64,000 nucleotides of DNA from Paenirhizobium cremeum (GTDB lineage Bacteria; Pseudomonadota; Alphaproteobacteria; Rhizobiales; Rhizobiaceae): NCBI RefSeq assembly GCF_022884085.1, contig NZ_JAGGCS010000001.1, forward strand, positions 427,251-491,250, in the 5' to 3' direction. Positions 48,156 through 57,471 of the stretch are shown piece by piece. Under the pieces are notes generated by a model. It did not search any database and had not been told where the DNA came from. It was given only the letters and a program-made list of their open reading frames with translations. The position numbers were made by a program, and so were the translations under genes. How positions within the stretch are numbered: position 1 is the stretch's first letter; each line of letters opens with the position of its first letter.

Positions 48156-48175
48156 ACATAAAGACATCTTTATGT
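48156..48175. promoter_or_regulatory. Palindromic operator upstream of metH
   Basis: ACATAAAGA (48156-48164) and TCTTTATGT (48167-48175) are perfectly complementary, with a 2-base centre. On the metH strand it directly follows a TTGACA box (48178-48173), so a bound repressor would block the promoter. Its position 40-60 bases before metH suggests a methionine-cycle regulator of the ArsR/SahR kind. The protein is inferred. Confidence 0.65.
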
Positions 48176-48308
48176 CAACATGCGTTTATCCATTTCAATT
48201 GCGACATGCAAAACAGGAGAATGCCGCAACCGCGACCCCGGTTGCGCGGTGACAATCCACCGGTTTCGCTATAAGAGGTTTCAAACGATTAGAATTCGGG
48301 AGGATCGC

Positions 48309-49565
48309 ATGCTGGAAACAACCGCCCACACAGCCATTGCCGCGAACTGGAGCGACCGCCCCTATCATCGCAAATGGCTGCTCGATCTGGCTGACGGCCT
48401 CTTTTCCTTCTTTCAGCGGCAAGCCATCAACCCGAAGGGCGGCTTCTTCGACCTCACGCGTGACGGCAAGCCGCTCAACACCGACAATCCCGTCCGCAGC
48501 ATCCACATGGCCGCGCGCATGGTCCATTGTTATGCAATCGGCGACCTGCTCGGTCGGCCGGGCGCCGCTGACGTGGTCGACCACGGCATGAAATTCCTCT
48601 GGGAGCGCCATCGCGACACCGAGCACGGCGGTTATTTCTGGCAGGTGGACGACAATGGCGCGGCCGATGCCGGCAAGCAGGGCTATGGCCACGCCTTCGT
48701 GCTTCTGGCTGCCTCCTCCGCCAAGGTCGTGGGCCATCCGCTGGCCGACGCCATGCTGACCGATATCACCGAAGTTCTCGAAACCCGTTTCTGGGAGGAA
48801 CGCTTCGGCGCCATCGCCGAGGAGTTTTCCCGCGACTGGCAGCCTGTTCCCGGCTATCGCGGCCAGAACTCCAACATGCACCTCACGGAAGCCCTGATGG
48901 CAGCTTTCGAGGCAACCGGTGACAACGGCTATCTCGCCAAGGCCGAGAGCATCGCGGATCTGCTGATCCGCCGCCGCGCCGCCGAACAGGGTTATCGCGT
49001 TCCGGAACATTTCGACGAGGTCTGGACGCTCGACCGGATCTATTACCATGAGAACGAGATGTTCCGCCCCTCCGGCACCACGCCGGGGCATTGGCTGGAA
49101 TGGGCCCGCCTGATCCTTCAGCTCTGGGTGCTCGGCGGCAAGCGTCACGACTGGATGCCGGAAGCCGCCCGAGGCCTGTTCTTCCAGTCCATGTCACTCG
49201 GCTGGGACAAGGAGAAAGGCGGCTTCTTCTACACGCTCGACTGGGAAAACGTGCCCGACAAGCGCTTCAAGCTGTGGTGGCCGCTGTGCGAGGGTGCGGG
49301 CGCTGCCCATTTCCTCAACCAGTTGAGCCCGAGCGACTTCCACGAGGAAAGCTATCGCAAGATCTGGAGTTTCATCGCCAGCAACAACCTCGACCCCGCC
49401 TTCGGCGGCTGGCACGAGGAACTGACGGAAGACCTCCGCCCGGCCAACACCCTTTTCCCCGGCAAGGGCGACATCTACCACGCCCTGCAGGCCTGCCTCA
49501 TTCCCCTCTTCCCGGCGACGGGCAGCCTGACCAGGGTCATCCGGGAAACCGGCGGCGCGATCTGA
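48309..49565 (+). CDS. AGE-family (N-acylglucosamine 2-epimerase/YihS-like) sugar isomerase
   Basis: 418 residues from ATG 48309 with GGGAGGA 5 bases upstream. (alpha/alpha)6-barrel pattern with the conserved histidines of the family: the SIHMAARMVH, KQGYGHAFVLLA, NSNMHLTEALMAAFEATGD and PGHWLEWARL segments. The motif set is that of the mannose isomerase/YihS/cellobiose-2-epimerase group. It interconverts aldose and ketose or epimerises at C2. No sugar genes flank it, so its sugar is unknown. Divergent from metH, and convergent with the export operon. Confidence 0.87.
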   Translation: MLETTAHTAIAANWSDRPYHRKWLLDLADGLFSFFQRQAINPKGGFFDLTRDGKPLNTDNPVRSIHMAARMVHCYAIGDLLGRPGAADVVDHGMKFLWERHRDTEHGGYFWQVDDNGAADAGKQGYGHAFVLLAASSAKVVGHPLADAMLTDITEVLETRFWEERFGAIAEEFSRDWQPVPGYRGQNSNMHLTEALMAAFEATGDNGYLAKAESIADLLIRRRAAEQGYRVPEHFDEVWTLDRIYYHENEMFRPSGTTPGHWLEWARLILQLWVLGGKRHDWMPEAARGLFFQSMSLGWDKEKGGFFYTLDWENVPDKRFKLWWPLCEGAGAAHFLNQLSPSDFHEESYRKIWSFIASNNLDPAFGGWHEELTEDLRPANTLFPGKGDIYHALQACLIPLFPATGSLTRVIRETGGAI

Positions 49566-49573
49566 CGCCGCCC

Positions 49574-50776
49574 TTACTCCGCGCGCGTTTCAACGAGCGA
49601 TCCCTCGCTGATCGTATCGCTGGGATGCAGGATGACGGTGTCGCCTTGCTCCAGACCCGCGGCGAGTTCGGCGGTCTCATCGTTCATGTGGCCGATCTCG
49701 ACCTTGATCTGGCGCGCGCGACCGTCGCGGATGGCAAAGACCGCCCACTCCCGCCCGTTACGGAACAGGGCGCTGATCGGCACCTGCAGCACATTGTCGC
49801 CCTGCCAGAGCGTCAGGCGGGCGTAGATGCGAAATCCATGCCCCAGGCGCGGGTCCTTGTCCTCCAGGTCGAGGATCAAATTGACCCGCTGTTCCTCGAT
49901 GCCAAGCGCGGAAACCTTGGTGAAGCCCGCCGGCTCGATGCGTCGCACCCTCGCGGCAAGCGCGTGCTCGCCGCCCCAGTCGATGATCTCGGCCTGAGCG
50001 CCGGGAACGACCCGCACCGCATCCGATGACAGGAGGTCGACGACGATTTCCAGATTGCCGGGATCGCCGATCTCGGCGATCTTCGTGCCTGCCGCAACCG
50101 GCTGCTCGCTCTTGGCCATGACGCCCAGGACCACCCCGTTGACCGGCGCCGTGACGTAGACGCAGCAATTGCGCTCGCGCGACGCATCGGACGACTGCGG
50201 CTGGATGAGGCGGGCCTCGGCGCTGGCAAGCTCCGCCTTGCGCAGCTCAATCGCCGCCTTGGCCGAGCCAAGCTGCGCCTCCAGCACCTCAACCTCGGTC
50301 GTCGCTTTCTGCAATGCGCTTTCCGCGAGGAATTCGGTCTTGGCGAGCCGAAGCGCCCGGGCGAGATTGTCACGCGCGAATTGCAGATCGGACTGGAACC
50401 GCTTGTATTCAATCTCCGCCATGGAGACGGCAGCGCGGGCGGCTTCCCGCGCGGCCAGAAGCTCGGCCTGGCTGCGGAGATCGATCAGCGGGGGATCGAG
50501 CGGGTGGATGGCCGCCACCACCGTGACATCAGCGGTCACCTTGTCGCCCTCCTCCAGCACCGTGCGCGCCAGATGCCCGGCGATCGGCGCCGAAACGGTA
50601 TAAACGTCACGGACCCGCGTGACGCCTTCCTGCGAGACGCTGACCTTCATCGCGCCGCGCGTAACCGCGCCCGCATCGACGGCCTGCGGTTTTTCCCGCA
50701 AGGCATAGGCGAAACCGGCGATAATCGCAGCAACCACCAGCGTCCAGACGAACCGCTTGATCCATTTTTCCCGCAT
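49574..50776 (-). CDS. HlyD-family periplasmic adaptor of an ABC exporter
   Basis: 400 residues. One N-terminal membrane anchor (VWTLVVAAIIAGFAYAL), split biotinyl-lipoyl parts (SAPIAGHLAR and TAPVNGVVLGVM), a coiled-coil hairpin (about 100-195) and beta-barrel domains. It links an inner-membrane ABC permease with an outer-membrane channel, or stimulates MacB-type activity. It is last in the operon, starting 7 bases after the permease stop. No TolC gene is in the window. Confidence 0.88.
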   Translation of the reverse strand: MREKWIKRFVWTLVVAAIIAGFAYALREKPQAVDAGAVTRGAMKVSVSQEGVTRVRDVYTVSAPIAGHLARTVLEEGDKVTADVTVVAAIHPLDPPLIDLRSQAELLAAREAARAAVSMAEIEYKRFQSDLQFARDNLARALRLAKTEFLAESALQKATTEVEVLEAQLGSAKAAIELRKAELASAEARLIQPQSSDASRERNCCVYVTAPVNGVVLGVMAKSEQPVAAGTKIAEIGDPGNLEIVVDLLSSDAVRVVPGAQAEIIDWGGEHALAARVRRIEPAGFTKVSALGIEEQRVNLILDLEDKDPRLGHGFRIYARLTLWQGDNVLQVPISALFRNGREWAVFAIRDGRARQIKVEIGHMNDETAELAAGLEQGDTVILHPSDTISEGSLVETRAE

Positions 50777-50782
50777 GGAGCC

Positions 50783-53146
50783 TTACTCCCTGGCTTTCAG
50801 TACGCCCACGAGATCCAGCGCATCGATGCGCCGGCGCACGATCAGCGCCGACAACAGCGATGCGCCGAGCACCACGAGGCTCGCGATTGCAAATGTCGAT
50901 GAATTGATGACGAAGGGAATGCGGAAGAGATCGCTGGAGACCCCCTCCACCACCAGTTTCGAAAAGAGATAACCGAGCAACCAGCCGAGCGGCTGGGCGG
51001 CAAGGACGACCACCGCAAGCTCGGTCAGAAGCACGCCGGATACTTCCGCCGGCGTAAAGCCGAGCACCCGCAGGCTCGCAAGCTCGCGTGCTCTCTCGGA
51101 AAGCTGTATCCGCGCCGAATTATAGACGAGCCCGAAGGCGACGATGACCGCGAGCGTCGTATAGACCACCTGCATCGTCGATATGTTCTGCTCGACCGTC
51201 GCCCGGAAGCGGTCGCGCGACAGCCCGATCAGCATCGCAAAGGCAATGGCCGGCGTCTGCTTGAGTTCCGCGTAGAGCGCCTCCTTCTGCGCCATGTCGA
51301 GCGATACCCGCACACCGGTAATCCGCCGCCCGTCGCCGATCAGCCGGTCGAGCGCGTCGATGCGCATATAGGCGTCCGTGCCGACAAGGCTCTGCGCGAT
51401 GCCGGTCACAGGAACCAGGATGCTCCGATGGTCCTTCTCGACCAACTCCACTTCCACCAGATCGCCGACCCGCGCGCCGAGCAAGTCCGCGACCCGGCCG
51501 ATAAGAAGAATGCCGTGGCCCGGGGGCGGGATCGGCCGCATATCCCCATCCATGATCCGCCCGAGATCGGCATTCCCGCCGATGCCGAAGACCGTCAGGT
51601 CCTTCTCCCGCGAGCCTTTGCGCACTTTGACCGCGAGCGCCCGGAACGGTTCGGCCCGCGTCACCCCCGGCAAGTGCCGCACCGCGTCAAGCGCCGCCAC
51701 GGACCGGTCCTGATCGAAGAACAGGCTGGCGTCCTGCCGCTCCATGCGGAAGAAGATTTCGTTGACCATATACCCGACGGAATCGGAGGAAAACATCGAG
51801 ACCACCAGCAGGGCCACGGAAAAGGCGCTGCCAAGCGAGGTGAGAAACGCCCTGAGCGGCGTGCGGACAATCTGACGGAAAGCCATGATCGTCAGCTGCG
51901 AGACGAGCGGCACGCCCCGCGGCCGCCTGGAAAACAGCGAACGGAAGCGGAGCGGTGCCGGCGGCTGCATGGCGACGGCGGCCGGCAGCACGATGACCGA
52001 CCAGATCGCCCGAATGGCGCCGGCAAAGGCCGCCGCGACACAGATGCCGCCCGAGATGAGATAAAGGTCGAAGCTCTCCCGGAAGATCAGGAACGGAAAA
52101 GAGAAGAAGCGGGCATAGAGCTGGGTCAAGCCGCGCCCTGTCCAGTTGCCGGCGGCAAAACCGATCGTCACGCCGATCAGTGCGATCACTATGGTGAGTT
52201 TCAGATAGTGCCAGGCGACCTCGGTCTCGCGGTAGCCGAGCGCCTTCAAGAGCCCGATCTGCTCCCGCTCCAGCGCGATCAGCCGCGTCAAGATCATGTT
52301 GACGAGGAAGGCCGAGACGAACAGGAAGATCGGCGGGATGATCGCCGCCATCGCCCGCAGTTGGTCGAGTTCGTTTTCGATGAAGGTGTGGGAGATCTGG
52401 TCCTTGCGCGGAAAGGCGCCGCGCCCGCCATACCGGTCGAGCAGGTCGTCGAGCTTCTCCCGCACCTCCTCGGTATCGACGCCCCGCAGCGTCGTCAGCG
52501 CCGCGTTGTTGAAGGCCTCGCCCATGTCGAAAATGCCCTCGAGCGCATCGCGCGACATGTAGAACACGCCGAAGCGGCGTGGATCGGGCACCATGTCGCC
52601 CGGCCCGATCGTATAGATGTATTCTGGCGACAACACGATGCCCGTCACTGTCAGTTCCTGCTTGCGGCCGTCCATGATCGCGGAAAAGCGGCTGCCTTCA
52701 GTAAGGCGATGCGCGCTGGCGAAGCTTTCCAGCACAGCCACCTCCTGCGGCCGTCCGGGTTCCGGCAACCGGCCGCTGCGGATATAGAGCCAGTTGACCG
52801 CGGGTTGACCATGGTCGGGCAGCGACACCGCGACCCCGGTCGCCGGTTCCACCATGCCCTCCATGTCGAGCAGCACGTATTCGACGATCCGGAGTTCGAC
52901 GCTGCCGATACCGTCGATCGCAAGCATCCGGTCCCGCAGGTGCAAGGGCGCGCGGTTCGCCTCCACGAACAGGTTGGCGAAGCGATAGCGATCGTAGAAA
53001 ACGCGCCGCGTCTCTTCCAGCGAGCGATAGGAGCCGATGGCGATGATGATGGTCATCACCCCGCAGGCCATGACCAGCGCGACCGCCATCACCTGCGCCC
53101 ACAGCCGGATCACGTCGCGATAGAGCTTCCGGTTAAGCATCGACAT
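50783..53146 (-). CDS. ABC transporter permease with two FtsX domains
   Basis: 787 residues. An N-terminal helix (AVALVMACGVMTIIIAIGSY) and a long periplasmic domain are followed by a first FtsX-type helix bundle (about 270-400), a second periplasmic part and a second FtsX bundle (about 670-780, VVYTTLAVIVAFGLVYNSARI). This duplicated form is found in lipoprotein- or glycolipid-type exporters. It begins 2 bases after the ATPase stop codon, so translation is coupled. Substrate not deducible. Confidence 0.87.
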   Translation of the reverse strand: MSMLNRKLYRDVIRLWAQVMAVALVMACGVMTIIIAIGSYRSLEETRRVFYDRYRFANLFVEANRAPLHLRDRMLAIDGIGSVELRIVEYVLLDMEGMVEPATGVAVSLPDHGQPAVNWLYIRSGRLPEPGRPQEVAVLESFASAHRLTEGSRFSAIMDGRKQELTVTGIVLSPEYIYTIGPGDMVPDPRRFGVFYMSRDALEGIFDMGEAFNNAALTTLRGVDTEEVREKLDDLLDRYGGRGAFPRKDQISHTFIENELDQLRAMAAIIPPIFLFVSAFLVNMILTRLIALEREQIGLLKALGYRETEVAWHYLKLTIVIALIGVTIGFAAGNWTGRGLTQLYARFFSFPFLIFRESFDLYLISGGICVAAAFAGAIRAIWSVIVLPAAVAMQPPAPLRFRSLFSRRPRGVPLVSQLTIMAFRQIVRTPLRAFLTSLGSAFSVALLVVSMFSSDSVGYMVNEIFFRMERQDASLFFDQDRSVAALDAVRHLPGVTRAEPFRALAVKVRKGSREKDLTVFGIGGNADLGRIMDGDMRPIPPPGHGILLIGRVADLLGARVGDLVEVELVEKDHRSILVPVTGIAQSLVGTDAYMRIDALDRLIGDGRRITGVRVSLDMAQKEALYAELKQTPAIAFAMLIGLSRDRFRATVEQNISTMQVVYTTLAVIVAFGLVYNSARIQLSERARELASLRVLGFTPAEVSGVLLTELAVVVLAAQPLGWLLGYLFSKLVVEGVSSDLFRIPFVINSSTFAIASLVVLGASLLSALIVRRRIDALDLVGVLKARE

Positions 53147-53148
53147 GG

Positions 53149-53856
53149 CTACCAGCTCACATCCGAAGGCTGGAGCCGGACCGGATTGGTGACGGACTCC
53201 TCGATCCGCCCGTCGCGGAAGGAGAAGACGCGGTGCGCGATCTGGCGGATGGCGGCATTGTGGGTGATGATCGCCATCGTCGTATTGAATTCGGCATTCA
53301 CGCGGCAGAGAACCTCCAACACCAGAATGCCGGTCTTCGAATCGAGTGCGCCCGTCGGCTCGTCGCAGAACAACACTTCCGGCCGCTTGACGATGGCGCG
53401 GGCGATCGCCACGCGCTGCTGCTCGCCGCCCGAAAGCTGCGCCGGAAAATGATCCATGCGCTCCTTGAGACCGACCATCGCAAGGGCCTCTCCCGCATCC
53501 ATGGGATTGCGGGCGATCTCCGTCACCAGCGCAACGTTTTCGTAGGCCGTGAGACTGGGAATGAGATTGTAGAACTGGAAGACGAAACCGACATGATCGC
53601 GCCGGTATCGCGTCAGTTGCCTCTCCGTGTGCTCGGTGAGTTCGTGGTCGGCGAAGCGCACCCGACCGGAGGTCGCCCGGTCGAGTCCGCCCATGATGTT
53701 GAGCAGCGTCGACTTGCCGCTGCCCGACGGCCCGAGCAGAACCGCCATCTCACCACGCTCCAGCGTCAGGTCGACGCAGCGAAGCGCCTGCACCTCGACA
53801 TCGCCGGTGCGGTATGACTTGGTGACGTCCCTGACCTCGAAAAGCGCTTCGCTCAT
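53149..53856 (-). CDS. ABC transporter ATP-binding protein (LolD/MacB-like)
   Basis: 235 residues. Walker [10 protein letters not shown], signature [14 protein letters not shown], Walker [13 protein letters not shown] and H-loop [12 protein letters not shown] are all intact, with the LolD/MacB-type segment [24 protein letters not shown] (only its middle, [11 protein letters not shown], is diagnostic). First gene of the three-gene export operon (ATPase, permease, adaptor). Confidence 0.92.
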   Translation of the reverse strand: MSEALFEVRDVTKSYRTGDVEVQALRCVDLTLERGEMAVLLGPSGSGKSTLLNIMGGLDRATSGRVRFADHELTEHTERQLTRYRRDHVGFVFQFYNLIPSLTAYENVALVTEIARNPMDAGEALAMVGLKERMDHFPAQLSGGEQQRVAIARAIVKRPEVLFCDEPTGALDSKTGILVLEVLCRVNAEFNTTMAIITHNAAIRQIAHRVFSFRDGRIEESVTNPVRLQPSDVSW

Positions 53857-53955
53857 TTCCCACCATGATTGAACGGGGAAAGGCTACCCGAACAGGAGGG
53901 CACAGGCTTTGACCATTGTCAAAGCCTACGAAAGCTCCAACTCGGACGCTTCCGC

Positions 53956-55080
53956 TTAGAAGGTGATGACGTGCCGGATCACCTTGGCCTCGTGCAGCAG
54001 GTCGAAGGCCTCGTTGATGCCCTCAAGCGGACCGGTCGATGACAGGAGCCGGTTCACCGGCAGTTTCCCGGCCTGATAAAGCGCGATGAAACGCGGAATA
54101 TCCCGCACGGGCACGCAGCTTCCCATGTAACTGCCGCGCACCACCCGCTCATCCGCCACCAGCCCGACTGCGGGAATGGAAAACTGGGCGGAAGGCGGCG
54201 CAAGCCCCGCGCTGGCCGTCGTCCCTCCCCGCCGCGTGATCTTGTAGGCCGTTTCGAATGCCCGCGCCGACCCGGCCATTTCCACCGCGTGATCGACGCC
54301 GCCGCGGGTCGCCTCGCGCACCCGCTCCGCAATGTCGGGATCACCCCCAAGGAAGGTATCGGTCGCCCCGAGTTCGCGCGCCTTGTCGAGCTTTTCCTGC
54401 GCCAGATCGATGGCGACGACGCGTGTCGCGCCCGAGGCCACCGCCCCGAGAACAGCGGCAAGCCCGACGCCACCCAGACCGACGACGGCCACGCTCTGGC
54501 CCGGCTGAACCCTGCATGTATTGACGATCGCCCCGACCCCGGTGAGCACCGCGCAGCCGAACAGCGCCATTTCCGCCATCAGTAGCTCTGCCTCGACCTT
54601 GACCGCCGAATAACGGGAAACAACCGCATATTCCGCAAAGCCGGAAACCCCGAGATGGTGGTGAAGCGGCACTTCCTCGCAGGAAAGCCGCGAGCCGCCG
54701 CCGAGCAACTCCCCCCGGCCGTTTGCCTCGGCGCCGGGAATGCAGAGCGCCGAACGCCCTTCCGCACAAGGCAGGCAATGCCCGCAGGAGGGCAGGAAGG
54801 TCGTCACCACCCGGTCGCCGGGCCGGATGTCGTGCACCCCGCTTCCAACCGCCTCCACCGTTCCCGCCGCCTCATGTCCGAGCACCATCGGCATCGGCCG
54901 CGGCCGGTCGCCGTTGATGACCGAAAGATCGGAATGGCAGAGCCCCGCCGCCCCGATCCGCACCAGCAGTTCCTCCGGCCCCGGCCCCGCCAGCTCCACC
55001 ATCTCGATGGAAAGCGGTCGCGTCACCGAAAACGGCGGCTTGACCGGCGATTGCCTCAAAATGGCGGCCCTGACCTTCAT
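53956..55080 (-). CDS. Zinc-dependent alcohol dehydrogenase (class III-like MDR)
   Basis: 374 residues. GLCHSDLSV holds the catalytic Cys, GHEAAGTVEAVG the GHE motif, and the structural-zinc loop PSCGHCLPCAEGRSALC is complete. The cofactor motif is VGLGGVGLAA, with Asp in VAIDLA indicating NAD. Length and the extra loop after the zinc site place it with the long-chain or aryl-alcohol dehydrogenases related to FrmA. Single gene, and the last conserved chromosomal gene before the accessory region. Confidence 0.9.
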   Translation of the reverse strand: MKVRAAILRQSPVKPPFSVTRPLSIEMVELAGPGPEELLVRIGAAGLCHSDLSVINGDRPRPMPMVLGHEAAGTVEAVGSGVHDIRPGDRVVTTFLPSCGHCLPCAEGRSALCIPGAEANGRGELLGGGSRLSCEEVPLHHHLGVSGFAEYAVVSRYSAVKVEAELLMAEMALFGCAVLTGVGAIVNTCRVQPGQSVAVVGLGGVGLAAVLGAVASGATRVVAIDLAQEKLDKARELGATDTFLGGDPDIAERVREATRGGVDHAVEMAGSARAFETAYKITRRGGTTASAGLAPPSAQFSIPAVGLVADERVVRGSYMGSCVPVRDIPRFIALYQAGKLPVNRLLSSTGPLEGINEAFDLLHEAKVIRHVITF

Positions 55081-55387
55081 GAATACGCTCCTCCTGCGAT
55101 CTCCCGTCGCAAGACATAACAGGAAATACCGGCCTTGCGTCTAGCCGACGAGAGGACTTCATGTCCGGATTCAAGGGAACAGGCCTCAACCTCGCTCCCT
55201 GAAGCCGCTATTCTGGGCGCTGCCGGTCTTTCGGCTAGTTTGCCATCCGAAAGTTTTACAGGGGCGGTGTCTGTCCTAGCGCGCCTGCCGGCACAGTCCT
55301 CAATTCTGCATCCGTTTCTTCCCGCATGCGCGGGCAACACACCTTCGGAAAGTTCGCCACCAAGGCAGAACGCGCTTCATTCCCGCA
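55081..55387. other. Intergenic region between chromosome backbone and accessory DNA
   Basis: 307 bases with the alcohol dehydrogenase promoter side on the left and no supported gene. No convincing family resemblance in any frame. It runs up to the left copy of the 15-bp repeat at 55419. Confidence 0.5.
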
Positions 55388-55418
55388 TTGCGGAAGACAC
55401 CTGTTTTAAATGAGGAAA

Positions 55419-55433
55419 TGGTGGGCCCGGAGG
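55419..55433. repeat. Left copy of 15-bp direct repeat, candidate attachment core (tRNA 3'-end like)
   Basis: TGGTGGGCCCGGAGG, repeated exactly at 57472-57486. Read on the minus strand it is a tRNA-like 3' end: CCTC of the T stem, CGGGCCC acceptor strand, A discriminator and CCA. Nothing to its right continues as a tRNA, so it is a fragment. Confidence 0.55.
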
Positions 55434-55585
55434 AACCTGTCGAGCCGCGTAAGCTATTGCAATCGCTTCTGTATTCCGGTCTCTTGCGTCGTGATGCCAA
55501 CACATTTGTGGGATTTTCTGGGACTACTGTGGACATTTCCCATGGCCGCATGAATATTTTGACGGCAACTGAGCGAGGGCGGCGA

Positions 55586-56449
55586 TTGAGCAAAGCGGGC
55601 GATCATCACTACGTTCCCCAGTTCCACTTGGGTAAGTGGAGCGATCAGCAAGGCAAGATCAGCCGGTGGGGGCGAATCCCGTTTAACAACAAGCTCGTCT
55701 GCACACCGGTCACCACCGCTGCCACGGCATACGTCCCCGGCCTCTACTCGTTGGCCCACGTCAACGATGAAGAGGCACAGCAAATTGAAATCAAGCTATT
55801 CGGAAAAATCGAGACCGCAGCGAAGCCGGTCCTTGACAAGCTGATCCGCCACGGACCCGCCAAGCTCTCGGTTGAAGAGCGATACTGGTGGACCATCTAC
55901 CTTAACGCCTCACTGCTGCGCGTCCCGCACATCGTGGAGATGGTCACGTCGAGCGTGCAGGAGCGGATATCTCAGGACCTTTCCCAACCGATCCCTGAGT
56001 TTGACGCCGCGAAAGGTGATAGACCAGAAAGCACGCTGTACGAGTGGGCTTCGAAGCACGCTCCAGCCCGTGTCGCTAACTCGGGACTGAAGGTCCTGGT
56101 GGACCTTATCCAAAGCGAGAAGGCTATCGACCGCATTATACACCTTCGATGGCTCGTCAAAGACGTCTCAACAGGACCGAGGCGGCTACTCCTTGGGGAC
56201 AACCCTTTTGAACGGGTCGGCGACCTGTACAAGTCACGCACCGCCATCTCGATACCGTTGTCTCCGACGCACCTTTTCATCGCCAGTGATGCGCCGGACA
56301 TTCTCGACCACTTTGCCAGGATGCCTGCTCGCGATGTGGTCAAGGCGAACAACCAATCATCCCTCATCAACGCGAAGAAGTTCGTTTACGGAAATGCGGA
56401 GCGCGACTTCATCGACGCCTACCTGCCGCGCCATCAGCTCAGCACGTAA
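55586..56449 (+). CDS. DUF4238 protein
   Basis: About 287 residues if TTG 55586 is used (GAGGGCGG upstream). The frame is open to 55388, and ATG 55547 is an alternative. The chosen start puts the family hallmark HHYVPQFHLGKW six residues from the N-terminus, as usual. Further family features are EERYWWTIYLNASLLRVPHI, LLLGDNPF and PLSPTHLFIAS. DUF4238 proteins have no established activity; they occur scattered on mobile elements. GC and codon use are lower than in the chromosomal genes. It ends overlapping the convergent NADAR gene by 16 bases. Confidence 0.75.
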   Translation: MSKAGDHHYVPQFHLGKWSDQQGKISRWGRIPFNNKLVCTPVTTAATAYVPGLYSLAHVNDEEAQQIEIKLFGKIETAAKPVLDKLIRHGPAKLSVEERYWWTIYLNASLLRVPHIVEMVTSSVQERISQDLSQPIPEFDAAKGDRPESTLYEWASKHAPARVANSGLKVLVDLIQSEKAIDRIIHLRWLVKDVSTGPRRLLLGDNPFERVGDLYKSRTAISIPLSPTHLFIASDAPDILDHFARMPARDVVKANNQSSLINAKKFVYGNAERDFIDAYLPRHQLST

Positions 56450-57096
56450 GCGCGCCACGTCTCCCATTCGACGCATTCGTCTGGAGAGAGGACGCCCCAG
56501 CGGCGAGCGGTTAACTCATGCTGAGGCTCACCAGTCACGTCCATGGCAAGTCCATCTGAAAATGTACCGGGTCCGGGGTTGCGCTCCCACCAATAGCACG
56601 AGGATTCTGGGTGCCAGAGCAGACACCATCCGGTGGCCGAACTAGCCGGGTGTAGCAAATGGTCACGCCGCTCAACAAGGAGGCGACCGAGATGATTTTC
56701 TCCCACGCCATCGCACACGCCCCAGAACTGATCGCCCCAGTGATTGCCCTCAACCAGATGGGCGTTCCCTGTAGCCAGCAGCCTTTTGGCGAGCGACGAC
56801 CGGGGGGCGAACTTCAAGGCCAGTAGTTCGCGCGTCACCCCGATCTTTACCTCATCCCAGTCCGCTCGCAGCATCACGCGGTTACCCAACTTTTTGGCAA
56901 GACCGGGAGATTTGGCAAAGACGATTTTCTTTCTTTCCGCCAGATCCTCAGCCTTAGCTGCTTGATAAGCATGTTCGACGCTCGCGACGGTGAATCCTTC
57001 CCACGGGAAAGGGCTCAGGTAAAAGTTGGAGAGAAATCGATAGTCCCCTCTGAACTCGTCAATCGCAGCCAGCACTTTCCTTTCCTTGGCGGGCAC
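56434..57096 (-). CDS. NADAR/YbiA-like N-glycosidase domain protein
   Basis: 220 residues from GTG 57096; GTG 57075, behind AAGGAAAGG, is an equally good start. The N-terminal 150 residues match the NADAR (DUF1768) domain: FRGDYRFLSNFYLSPF, VASVEHAYQAAKA, and NHWGDQFWGV. A C-terminal 70-residue extension (rich in Trp) is not recognised. NADAR domains cleave N-glycosidic bonds of ADP-ribosyl or riboflavin-pathway substrates, and some reverse guanine ADP-ribosylation. On a mobile module, a role in phage or toxin biology is possible. Confidence 0.82.
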   Translation of the reverse strand: MPAKERKVLAAIDEFRGDYRFLSNFYLSPFPWEGFTVASVEHAYQAAKAEDLAERKKIVFAKSPGLAKKLGNRVMLRADWDEVKIGVTRELLALKFAPRSSLAKRLLATGNAHLVEGNHWGDQFWGVCDGVGENHLGRLLVERRDHLLHPASSATGWCLLWHPESSCYWWERNPGPGTFSDGLAMDVTGEPQHELTARRWGVLSPDECVEWETWRAYVLS

Positions 57097-57312
57097 TGCC
57101 CGCGTCTGTGGGTGTGCCTGATTCTAGCGCACTGCTGGAAGTATATTCAACTATTCGTGGAATATCGTTCATCCAACTGATGGTTGGATTGTAGGGCTGT
57201 CAGCCGATGTGGTTCCGGTCATGGGACTCGAACCCGCAACGGGTCGGACTCGAACGAAGTGAGAAAAAGCGAATCAGTTCAAGCACTTGATTCAATGGAA
57301 GGAATCGAGAGT

Positions 57313-57365
57313 TTGTTGGCATCTCGGTAAACGGCGAAATCTGATGCCAACAACCGTGCCAACAA
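57313..57365. repeat. TGCCAACAA repeats, possible integrase arm sites
   Basis: TTGTTGGCATC (57313-57323) and GATGCCAACAA (57343-57353) are inverted copies; a third TGCCAACAA is at 57357-57365 in direct orientation. Tandem and inverted nonamers beside an attachment core are typical of arm-type sites of tyrosine recombinases. Confidence 0.4.
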
Positions 57366-57381
57366 ATTGGATCGCTGGGGT

Positions 57382-57468
57382 GTCCAGAGGCGTCCCAGGT
57401 AATCCAGAAAGCCCGGAAACGCTAGGGCTTGGGAGACGCCTGTGGACGGTATTGGACGTGTATGGACG
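57382..57468. repeat. Inverted repeat and three helically phased TGGACG repeats
   Basis: GTCCAGAGGCGTCCCA (57382-57397) is imperfectly complementary to 57430-57447. TGGACG follows at 57443, 57453 and 57463, exactly 10 bases apart, ending 4 bases before the 15-bp repeat. The phasing places all copies on one face of the helix. Confidence 0.5.
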
Positions 57469-57471
57469 AAT

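Noticed and set aside
51428..53452. 674-codon plus-strand frame over the export operon
   Set aside because: It is antisense to the FtsX-type permease and the ATPase, whose motifs are intact. No domain is seen in it.
55388..55585. N-terminal extension of the DUF4238 gene
   Set aside because: It would make the attachment repeat part of the protein and put about 66 extra residues before the family's usual N-terminal motif. It cannot be fully excluded.
57443..57468. TGGACG repeats as iterons of a replication origin
   Set aside because: Only three short copies are present, and they abut the attachment core rather than an AT-rich region, so a recombination role fits better.
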